The notes under the pieces: model-generated
Told to the model about the DNA's origin: nothing
Databases searched by the model: none
Seen by the model: the letters and a program-made list of their open reading frames with translations, nothing else
Made by a program: the position numbers and the translations under genes
In this document: positions 35,922 to 42,896 of the stretch, piece by piece
Layout of the letters: each line of letters opens with the position of its first letter
Position numbering within the stretch: the stretch's first letter is position 1
Assembly: GCA_964516135.1 (NCBI GenBank)
Contig: CAZEWN010000015.1
Location: 1 to 64,000, forward strand
Reading direction: 5' to 3'
Source of the DNA: 34-65-8 sp964516135
GTDB taxonomy: Bacteria > Pseudomonadota > Alphaproteobacteria > Sphingomonadales > Sphingomonadaceae
Length of the DNA stretch: 64,000 bases

Positions 35922-37364
35922 TCAATCTTTCACCTCCGCCACGCACGGAGCACCGTCGGGCCCAGTCGTACCGGTACAGCGCCGGTCTGGGCCGGTGACC
36001 TCCGCCAGCGTGCGGATGCGCTTGGTGCCGTCACCAGCGCGAACAAGCTCGAACCCGTCGTACAGGCGCCCGGTCGCGGTAAAGGCCCGCAGGACCAGCC
36101 GGTCCGCCTCGACATCGATGCGCTGGTAGAGTTGCGTGTCCTCGGCCACTCGGTCGGGCTGGGTCGCGGACCGGCTGTTGAGGCCATACATCTTCGCGCC
36201 GGTCACCGACACGAGATAGACCGGCCCCTGTGCCGCGCCTTCGGCCCGGGCCGCGGCACTGGCTGCGCGCCCCGCCTCGCTGGTCAGGCGGCCATAGCAA
36301 TGGTCGTGACCCTGGAGGACGAGGTCGATGTTGCGCCGCTCGAACACCGGCCTCCACTGTGCTTTCAGTTCGGCCGTGTCTTCGGGACGCGCGCAGGTGA
36401 AGATCGGCTGGTGGAACAGCGCCACGGTCCAGAGATTGGGGTTGTCCGCCAGCAGCCCATCGAGCCAGGCCACCTGGCTGTCCATCGCGCCCAGGTCGAT
36501 CGCGGCGGTGCCATCGAGCACGATGAACCGCACGCCCTGATAATCCACCGAATAGGTTGTCGCCTTGGCCGCTTCTGCGCCATTTGTCGGGAGCGCGAAG
36601 CTCAACGGCCAGTGCGGCCCCAGCAGCCGAGTCTCGCTTCCATCGGGAAATGTCGCGTCGACATATTCATGATTGCCGCTTGCCGGGAGTTGCGGGATGC
36701 TGGCAAAATTGTACCCGCCCGCCGCGCTCCATTCGCCCCATTCATCGTCGTGCACCTTCTCCTCGCGCTGAGCAACCAGGTCACCCGCGTGGATTGCCAG
36801 CGCGGGCGAGGCGGTGGCGATGAACGCCTGACGGATTACCCGCGCCGCGACCGAAAGGATGTCGTTCTGCGTATCGCCGAAATACAGGAACGTGAACGGC
36901 CGGAACTGTGCCGCCGCGGTGCGGAACTGGTGCCATTCGCTCCAACCGTCGGCACCCTTGACGCGATAGAGATACGGTTTGTCCGCAGTTAGCCCAGTCA
37001 GCCGGACCTGGTGATAAATCGCCGCGCCGTTTTCGGTGGTGATTGGCGCGGAAGTACCCGTGAGGCCTTGCGCGAAATGGGCCACGTTGGGCCCGTCGAT
37101 CGCCGGTGCAAGTTGCAGCTCCGCCACTGATTGCCGTGTGTCGGTACGCCAGGCAATCCCCATTTCCGCCGCCGGATTCGCGCCCGGGGTAATCACGACC
37201 CGGTCGGGATAGCCGGTCGCGGCGAATGGCATGCCCGCCGCCGGCGTGCCGACCATCGGCACGACGGTGGCAACGCGCTCCTGCGCGCACGCCGGAAGCG
37301 CGGTGCCCATCAACACGAGGCCGAGCAGCGTTGGGCGGGCAAGCGAGATCATGGCCGGGCGCAT
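35922..37364 (-). CDS. Purple-acid-phosphatase-like metallophosphoesterase
   Basis: A 480-residue exported enzyme. A signal peptide (ending near ACA-QE) is followed by a fibronectin-like N-terminal domain (about 50-150). The metallophosphoesterase domain has the five metal motifs: FGDTQN, HAGDLV, SGNHEY, FHQPIF and QGHDHCYG. These are the motifs of the purple acid phosphatase/phytase superfamily. The start ATG overlaps the stop of the preceding TonB receptor (TGATG), so the two are co-translated. It probably releases phosphate from an organophosphate handled with the receptor. Confidence 0.9.
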   Translation of the reverse strand: MRPAMISLARPTLLGLVLMGTALPACAQERVATVVPMVGTPAAGMPFAATGYPDRVVITPGANPAAEMGIAWRTDTRQSVAELQLAPAIDGPNVAHFAQGLTGTSAPITTENGAAIYHQVRLTGLTADKPYLYRVKGADGWSEWHQFRTAAAQFRPFTFLYFGDTQNDILSVAARVIRQAFIATASPALAIHAGDLVAQREEKVHDDEWGEWSAAGGYNFASIPQLPASGNHEYVDATFPDGSETRLLGPHWPLSFALPTNGAEAAKATTYSVDYQGVRFIVLDGTAAIDLGAMDSQVAWLDGLLADNPNLWTVALFHQPIFTCARPEDTAELKAQWRPVFERRNIDLVLQGHDHCYGRLTSEAGRAASAAARAEGAAQGPVYLVSVTGAKMYGLNSRSATQPDRVAEDTQLYQRIDVEADRLVLRAFTATGRLYDGFELVRAGDGTKRIRTLAEVTGPDRRCTGTTGPDGAPCVAEVKD

Positions 37365-40183
37365 CAGAAGGTCGCCTTTACGCCGATCTTCGCCGTCCAG
37401 CTATATTCTTCGTACTGAAGCAGTCGGCGCCCGTCGGGGCCATTCTGGAAAGCGTAATAGGGTTCATCGAATGCGTTGATGAACTCGCCGATCAACTGGA
37501 TGTTCGGCGTCACCCGGTATTTGGCAGTGAAATCGACCTGCATGTGCTTGTCGACGTAGCGGTCTTCTTCCGGATCTCCGCCGATCTCGTCGAGATAGCC
37601 TGAGCGATAGGCGCCCGCCGCGCGCAGGCTGAGCGGACCCTTCTCGTAACCGAGCACCGCGTTGATGGTGTGGCGCGACGACGCCGGCAGCGGGATGAAC
37701 CTTCCCGTGGTTAGTTCGCCATCAGCGAGCTGCCCCTGTGTGTCAGTGAAGGTGTAGTTGAAGTTGACCAGCAACCCGTCAAGCGGGGCGGGCAGGAAGG
37801 TCAGCGCCTGCTGGTACGAGAATTCCAGCCCCTTGACCGTTGCCTTCTCGCCATTCAGCGGCACGGTGCCTTCATCGACGGTAATGCCGTTGAACGTCAG
37901 GTCATCGAATTCGCCGGTGACGATGAAATCCTTGATGGTTTTGTAGAACGCACCGAACGAAACCGCCGCGTCACGCGCGAAGTAGTATTCGACAGCCGCG
38001 TCGAAATTCCAAGCGCTGAACGGCTGGAGATCGGGGTTGCCGAACGCGCCCGAACGCTCGCCGTCTTCATTTTCCTCGATGATGAAGCGTGGCGCGACCG
38101 ATGCGATGCGCGGGCGCACGACGCTCTTGTAAGCGGCGGCGCGCAAGACGAGGTCGGTGGTCGGTTCAAAGCGGACGTTCAAGCTGGGCAACCAGTCGGT
38201 GTAGCTGCGTTCGAACCCGACTGGAACGATGGCGAGCGTTTCGGCGTCTTCGTTGATTTCGAGGCGATTGGCCGAGAATTCGTTCTCCGTCCGCTCCACG
38301 CGAACGCCGCCGATGACCCTCAGCGACGAAGTGACGTAGCGGCCGAGCAAGTAGCCCGCCAGAATGTCTTCGCTGGCCTGGTAATCTTCAGCGGCCGAAA
38401 CGAAGGTACTTTCGAAGTCATTCCGCACGAAGCCGGTGAGGCCATTCTGGTCGAGGAAATCGCGCAGGGCCTCGGTCCCGGGAACGGGGTCGATCGACGC
38501 CAGCCCATAAGACGATGGACCTGCGAGCCGGTCGAGCGTCAGCCCCCCGGCAAAGCTGTTGTACAGGTCGATGGTGAAGTCCTGACCCTTGTCGCGCCAA
38601 CGCATCTTGGCGCCGGCTTGGATTTCGAAGGTGCCACTGTCGAGCGCGATCTCGCGGGTTACATCGGCGCGCAGCGCGTACTCCTCGTCCTTGGCATCCT
38701 CCTCGGTCGTCCGCTCGAACAAGGTCAGCCCATAATTGGCGGGGTTGAGGAACCCTGCCTCGCCGAAGTCGATCGTGTAGCCGGGAACCTGGGGATCCGA
38801 ATAATCGAAAGTCACGCCCAGCTGGCCCGCGCTGGCGGTACGGCGACGGAAACGCATGGGATCCGTCGAGCCCGCCTCGGTCTGCGTCGCGCGCGACCAC
38901 GACGCGTCGTAGACGAACTTCCAGCCGTCCAGCTCGGTCTTGCCGCCGAAGGACGCAGTGCGGATTTCCTGCGCCTCACCGCGGTCCTTGATGTCGCGAC
39001 GCACCTCGATCCGGCCGTCGGCGGAATCGAAGCTGGCGGTGGTATCGGTGCCGCTCGCTGGTTCCTCGCTGAAGATGAAGATCAGGCGGCGACGGAACTC
39101 GTCATCATCGAACCGGCTGTAGAGGCCGCGCAGATAAAGTTCGGTCGTCTCGCCGACCCGCGCATCGAACGACAGGCTGGCTCCGATCCGCTCGCGCGTG
39201 ACATCATAGTCGCGATAATCGACCTCCTCGGCATAGACCACACCGTCGTCGGTGGTCGCCCAACCGCTTGCTTCGACATTGTCGCTGGAAAACCGGCGAT
39301 CGTAATAGCTGAAGCCGCCCGCCACGCCGAAACTGTCGCTCAAAGGAATGGAGAAGTCGAGGCCAGCCTTGGGGCTCCATGCATCACGCAGGTCGTTGTA
39401 CGATCCTTCGACGCTCACCCCGACGTAAGGCTTGGTGCGGCTGAATGCGCTGGTCGTCTCGATCTCGATCGAACCGCCGAGCGTGTCGCCATCCATGTCT
39501 GGCGTGAGCGACTTCTTGATGGTGATCGCCTCGACCAGCTCCGACGGGATCACGTCGAGCGCGGCGGCGCGCGAATCGCCCCCCGTGGCGGGTACGCGGT
39601 TGCCGTTAATCGAGGTCGAGTTCAATTCGGGATCAAGACCGCGAACCGAGACGAACCGGCCCTCGCCCTGGTCGTTGAGAACATTGATGCCCGGCGCGCG
39701 GCGCAGCGCCTCGGCCACGTTCTGATCGGGAAACTGGCCGATCGCGTCGCGGGTCAGCACGGTCGAAACGCCTTCGCCGGCGCGCTGCCGCGAAAGCGAG
39801 CTGGCCAGGTTCGCACGCTGGCCGATCACCAGAATCGCGCCTTCATCGGGCCGCCCCAAGCGGAAATCGGCCCGGGCCTCGCCTTGCGCGGGCACGGTAA
39901 CCGTTTGTGTCACCACGGGCGCGGCGGTATAGCGGGCCACCAGCGTGTAGGTGCCGGCGGGTACATCGGGAAACCGGAATCCGCCGTCCCGGCCCGTGAC
40001 CTCGGTCCGTTGGAGCTCGACCAGTTCGATCTCGACCGCTTCCAGCGCGCGGGTGTCCGTGCTGTCAGTCACCGTCCCGCCGATTGCCTGCGCCCAAGCC
40101 TGCGCAGGCAGCGCGGCGGTGAGCAGCAGCGACATGGCCAAGGCGTGACGGCGGCACCGGCGCGCCATTGAAGTCGTGGTCAT
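37364..40183 (-). CDS. TonB-dependent receptor with N-terminal carboxypeptidase-regulatory-like domain
   Basis: A 939-residue outer-membrane transporter. The signal peptide ends near AWA-QA. A CarboxypepD_reg-like domain occupies about 33-110, then a TonB-box-like ILVIGQR, a plug with FPDQNVAEALRRAPGINV and DMDGDTLGGSIEI, and a barrel ending in KATF. This is the carbohydrate-type receptor class. It is co-transcribed with the purple-acid-phosphatase-like gene (1-nt overlap), which suggests a phosphorylated ligand. I looked for a clear Pho box upstream and did not find one. Confidence 0.93.
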   Translation of the reverse strand: MTTTSMARRCRRHALAMSLLLTAALPAQAWAQAIGGTVTDSTDTRALEAVEIELVELQRTEVTGRDGGFRFPDVPAGTYTLVARYTAAPVVTQTVTVPAQGEARADFRLGRPDEGAILVIGQRANLASSLSRQRAGEGVSTVLTRDAIGQFPDQNVAEALRRAPGINVLNDQGEGRFVSVRGLDPELNSTSINGNRVPATGGDSRAAALDVIPSELVEAITIKKSLTPDMDGDTLGGSIEIETTSAFSRTKPYVGVSVEGSYNDLRDAWSPKAGLDFSIPLSDSFGVAGGFSYYDRRFSSDNVEASGWATTDDGVVYAEEVDYRDYDVTRERIGASLSFDARVGETTELYLRGLYSRFDDDEFRRRLIFIFSEEPASGTDTTASFDSADGRIEVRRDIKDRGEAQEIRTASFGGKTELDGWKFVYDASWSRATQTEAGSTDPMRFRRRTASAGQLGVTFDYSDPQVPGYTIDFGEAGFLNPANYGLTLFERTTEEDAKDEEYALRADVTREIALDSGTFEIQAGAKMRWRDKGQDFTIDLYNSFAGGLTLDRLAGPSSYGLASIDPVPGTEALRDFLDQNGLTGFVRNDFESTFVSAAEDYQASEDILAGYLLGRYVTSSLRVIGGVRVERTENEFSANRLEINEDAETLAIVPVGFERSYTDWLPSLNVRFEPTTDLVLRAAAYKSVVRPRIASVAPRFIIEENEDGERSGAFGNPDLQPFSAWNFDAAVEYYFARDAAVSFGAFYKTIKDFIVTGEFDDLTFNGITVDEGTVPLNGEKATVKGLEFSYQQALTFLPAPLDGLLVNFNYTFTDTQGQLADGELTTGRFIPLPASSRHTINAVLGYEKGPLSLRAAGAYRSGYLDEIGGDPEEDRYVDKHMQVDFTAKYRVTPNIQLIGEFINAFDEPYYAFQNGPDGRRLLQYEEYSWTAKIGVKATF

Positions 40184-40551
40184 TGAAAAGCCCCTGTCCT
40201 GAGAATTGCGATCCGCAGGGCGCCGATAGGCAGCCAGCGTTTCAGGGCAGAGGCAGTTTAGTTACGGTTCAAAGACCTTTTTCGTGCAAATTTGTGTCGA
40301 AGGTGTTCATTTTCGCAAATAGCGCGAACTACCTGCCACTGTTGGTCTCGACGTCAGACGAAGGTTGATCCAGTATGCCAAAACACGCTTGGTGAAGGCA
40401 ATATCATATTGTTTATCAATCATATTGGCGTCCCGACGTAATTATAGCGCGTCCCGTCCGATGGGTTGAAACCCCCGCACGGCTGGATCCGTTCGAACAC
40501 TGCCTCCATCGCCGTGCCCCGCGGCAGCGGAGCTAGCAGGAGAACGATGTC
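40184..40551. other. 368-bp intergenic region with promoter signals for both sides
   Basis: This region holds the promoter of the receptor (minus) and of the small hydrophilic protein gene (plus). It is noticeably AT-rich in 40250-40450 compared with the flanking genes. It contains the palindrome CAATATCATATTG (40399-40411), a second CATATTG (40421-40427) and CAAATTTG. No gene is convincing: the hydrophobic open frame on the minus strand overlapping 40552-40716 is the shadow of the small protein gene. Confidence 0.5.
40399..40411. promoter_or_regulatory. Perfect 13-bp palindrome, candidate operator
   Basis: CAATAT-C-ATATTG is a perfect 6+1+6 inverted repeat. Its half CATATTG is repeated 16 bp further on (40421-40427) within an imperfect second dyad CAAT-CAT-ATTG. 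It lies between the TonB receptor and the small hydrophilic protein gene. Regulator unknown. Confidence 0.35.
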
Positions 40552-40722
40552 ATGGCTGAGAATAACAACAACGAGAACCAGCGCGATCGCCAACCCAACG
40601 AGGGCGGCACGCGCGGCGATCAGCAGCGTGAGCAACAGCAAGGCGGCGTCAAGCAGCCCGGCGAAAACCGCGATCGTGATCGTGACGAGGATCGTGACGA
40701 AAATCGGCAAAACCAACGCTGA
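40552..40722 (+). CDS. 56-residue Gln/Asn/Arg/Asp-rich disordered protein
   Basis: The ATG at 40552 has an excellent AGGAGA ribosome-binding site (40538-40543, spacing 8). The protein has 10 Gln, 9 Asn, 10 Arg, 7 Asp and 7 Glu in 56 residues, one Lys (K34), no aromatic residues and almost no hydrophobic ones. It ends in an RDRDRDEDRDENR repeat encoded by imperfect GATCGTGA tandem units. It should be fully disordered and soluble. No family is recognised. It precedes a one-helix microprotein and a transglutaminase-like gene on the same strand, but a possible terminator at 40743-40769 may separate them. Confidence 0.65.
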   Translation: MAENNNNENQRDRQPNEGGTRGDQQREQQQGGVKQPGENRDRDRDEDRDENRQNQR

Positions 40723-40742
40723 TCACATCGCAAGATTTCGGA

Positions 40743-40769
40743 ACGGGTCGCTTCACTGGGGCCACCCGT
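40743..40769 (+). terminator. Possible terminator after the small disordered-protein gene
   Basis: ACGGGT and ACCCGT form a 6-bp stem (extendable with one bulge) around a 15-nt loop, followed by TTCTATT. It begins 20 bp after the stop codon at 40722. The loop is long and the T-run weak, so confidence is moderate. Confidence 0.35.
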
Positions 40770-40863
40770 TTCTATTGGGCATGTCCGCAAAGGGCCAAGA
40801 TCGAGGAACGCGTCAAGCGCCACGCCGTTGATGCAATGTAACCTTCGAACCTGAAAGCATCGC

Positions 40864-41031
40864 ATGAGCGAAATACTCAGCCTGGCCACCATTGTCGGCC
40901 CCATCGTCTTGCTGGCCGTCATAATATGGCTGACCCTGCGTAATCGCGCATCGTCGAAACGCGAGGTAGCGCGGTCAGAACAGGGTGCCCGCGACCTGCG
41001 CAAGGATATTGAGCGCGATCAGCAGCCCTGA
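40864..41031 (+). CDS. 55-residue single-helix membrane microprotein
   Basis: The ORF reads MSEILSLATIVGPIVLLAVI then IWLTLRNR, giving one membrane helix (about residues 5-25) with a positively charged cytoplasmic flank. A charged C-terminal helix follows (SKREVARSEQGARDLRKDIERDQQP). Its TGA overlaps the ATG of the transglutaminase-like gene (TGATG), so the two are translationally coupled. AACCTGAAAG upstream is only a weak ribosome-binding site. No family is recognised. A role as membrane anchor or partner of the transglutaminase-like protein is a guess from coupling. Confidence 0.6.
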   Translation: MSEILSLATIVGPIVLLAVIIWLTLRNRASSKREVARSEQGARDLRKDIERDQQP

Positions 41032-41828
41032 TGCGCGTTTCCATCCACGCCACTTTCGCGTTCGCCTGCGAAACGCCGACCGATGTCCTGCTTCAATTCG
41101 AAGCGGCAGCCATTCCTGAACAACGCATCCTGACAACCCATACCCGCATGGGAACGGCGGAGCATTTTGCCCGCGTGGCGGCGGAAGACGACATCGGCGA
41201 GCGGATTTGGCTGGATATCGAGGGGCGGTTCGAGGTGGAATACCGCGCGCAGGTGGAAATCCGGCGTATCGTGGCGGACATTGGATCTCTGCCAAGCCTG
41301 GCCCCGCATCACCTGCCCGGCGAAGCGGTGAAATACCTGCTGGATTCCCGGTATTGCCCGGCCGACAGCTTCCAGTCGTTCGTCGAGGCCGAGTTCGGTG
41401 ACTGCGCGGGCGGTGCCCGGGTTGAGGCTATCCGTAGCTGGATCGCTGATCATTTCACATATGCCCCCGGCACCAGCCATTCCGCAACCGACGCACGCGA
41501 CAGCTTCATCGAACGCCGCGGAATTTGTCGCGATTACGCCCACATGCTCATCACCCTCGCCCGTGCCTCGGCGATCCCGGCCCGCTATGTCGCGGCCTAT
41601 GCGCCGGGTGTCGATCCGCCCGATTTCCATGCGCTGACCGAGGTGTTCCTGGCCGATCCCACGGTGCCTGATGGAGGCGCGTGGCACTTGGTCGACGCGA
41701 CCGGGATGGCTGATCCCACCGAAACCGTGAAAATCGGCGTGGGGCGTGATGCCGCCGATGTCAGCTTCCTCACCAGCTTCGGCCCGAACGAGTTCCTGGA
41801 AAAGACCGTCACGGTAACACGCGGCTGA
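41031..41828 (+). CDS. Transglutaminase-like family protein
   Basis: A 265-residue protein with an N-terminal beta-rich region (about 1-110) and a transglutaminase-like core. The Cys-His-Asp triad is C166 (RRGICRDYAHML), H200 (DFHALTEVF) and D222 (WHLVDATG). There is no signal peptide. Bacterial members act as cysteine proteases, amidases or cross-linkers; the reaction cannot be told from sequence. It is coupled to the preceding microprotein and is followed after 81 bp by glk, with its own regulatory element in between. Confidence 0.88.
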   Translation: MRVSIHATFAFACETPTDVLLQFEAAAIPEQRILTTHTRMGTAEHFARVAAEDDIGERIWLDIEGRFEVEYRAQVEIRRIVADIGSLPSLAPHHLPGEAVKYLLDSRYCPADSFQSFVEAEFGDCAGGARVEAIRSWIADHFTYAPGTSHSATDARDSFIERRGICRDYAHMLITLARASAIPARYVAAYAPGVDPPDFHALTEVFLADPTVPDGGAWHLVDATGMADPTETVKIGVGRDAADVSFLTSFGPNEFLEKTVTVTRG

Positions 41829-41836
41829 ACGGACAC

Positions 41837-41852
41837 GGTGAATATGTATGCG
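41837..41852 (+). promoter_or_regulatory. 16-bp element shared with the zwf promoter (glk copy)
   Basis: GGTGAATATGTATGCG lies 58 bp upstream of the glk start. The identical 16-mer occurs 62 bp upstream of zwf (46777-46792). A chance exact match at equivalent positions before two genes of one pathway is unlikely. It may be an operator (perhaps for the LacI-type regulator at 45665) or part of a shared promoter. Confidence 0.6.
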
Positions 41853-41909
41853 GCGCGTGGGCAAATTCCGCCCGCGCTGCTACGCCGCTCGCCGGTACGG
41901 AGGACGGCA

Positions 41910-42896
41910 ATGGAACTGGTGGCGGTGGATATCGGCGGCACGCACGCGCGCTTCGCGATCGCCAGCGTTGGGCCGGATGGTGCGATCGCGCTCGGCGAGG
42001 CGGAAACGCTTCACACCAGCGATCATGCCAGCTTCCAGACCGCGTGGGAAGATTTTCGCGAGCGGCAGGGCGGTGCACTGCCCGCAGCCGTCAGCATTGC
42101 CATCGCCGGGCCGGTGGGTGGAGAGGTGATCAGGTTCACCAACAATCCGTGGATCATCCGCCCCGCGCTTGTTCGCGAGAAGCTGCGCGTGACGCGCTTT
42201 ACCCTGGTCAACGATTTCGCCGCGGTCGCGCATGCGGTGGCGCGCGCACCCGACGACCAGTTCCTTCACCTGGCGGGGCCTGACGAGCCGCTTGGCGCTG
42301 AGGGCACGATCAGCGTGATCGGCCCGGGCACCGGGCTGGGCGTCGCGCACTTATGGCGCGGTGACGGAACCTACCGCGTGCAGCCAACCGAGGGCGGCCA
42401 TATCGATTACGCACCGCTAGACAGCATCGAGGATGCGATCCTCGCGCGCCTCAGGAAGCGCCACAACCGCGTGTCGGTCGAACGCGTGGTGGCCGGGCCA
42501 GGCATCGTCGACATCTACCAGGCGCTCGCCGCGATGGAAGGCCGCGCGGTTCCGGACCGGGACGACAAAGATGTATGGACGGCCGGGATCAAAGGGGATG
42601 AAAGCCTGGCCGCGGCGGCGGTGGACCGATTTTGTCTGTCGCTTGGCTCGGTCGCGGGCGACATTGCCCTGGCCCAAGGCGGTTTTGCCGGAGTGGTGAT
42701 CGCCGGCGGGCTGGGTTTGCGCCTGCGCGAAACGTTGACGCGGAGTGGCTTTGCCGAAAGGTTTCGCGCCAAGGGCCGGTTCGAAAGCCTGATGGCGGCC
42801 ATTCCGGTCAAGCTGATCGTTCACCCCCAGCCCGGCCTGTTCGGCGCGGCGGCGGCTTTCGTGGCGGAACATGGCCACGCGGAGATTGGAACATGA
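41910..42896 (+). CDS. glk: Glucokinase
   Basis: A 328-residue ATP-dependent glucose kinase that feeds glucose 6-phosphate to the Entner-Doudoroff pathway. The N-terminal phosphate loop VDIGGTHARFAI, FTNNPWIIRPALV and LVNDFAAVAHAVA, the catalytic-region GPGTGLGVAHL and EGGHIDYAP, and VIAGGLGLR are typical of the bacterial Glk family. The ATG at 41910 has GGAGGACGG upstream. The stop overlaps the PEP-carboxylase-like start (ATGA). A 16-bp element shared with zwf precedes it. Confidence 0.95.
   Translation: MELVAVDIGGTHARFAIASVGPDGAIALGEAETLHTSDHASFQTAWEDFRERQGGALPAAVSIAIAGPVGGEVIRFTNNPWIIRPALVREKLRVTRFTLVNDFAAVAHAVARAPDDQFLHLAGPDEPLGAEGTISVIGPGTGLGVAHLWRGDGTYRVQPTEGGHIDYAPLDSIEDAILARLRKRHNRVSVERVVAGPGIVDIYQALAAMEGRAVPDRDDKDVWTAGIKGDESLAAAAVDRFCLSLGSVAGDIALAQGGFAGVVIAGGLGLRLRETLTRSGFAERFRAKGRFESLMAAIPVKLIVHPQPGLFGAAAAFVAEHGHAEIGT

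Noticed and set aside
38618..40171. 517-codon plus-strand frame antisense to the second carbohydrate-type receptor
   Set aside because: Shadow of the receptor reading frame; no protein-like composition.
40184..40398. Possible Pho box upstream of the receptor/phosphatase pair
   Set aside because: No pair of CTGTCAT-like repeats at the right spacing was found; only short A/T-rich dyads are visible.
40420..40716. 98-residue very hydrophobic minus-strand open frame
   Set aside because: It is antisense to the small hydrophilic protein gene at 40552-40722, which has a strong ribosome-binding site. The hydrophobicity arises from complementing GAT/GAC/CAG/AAC codons.
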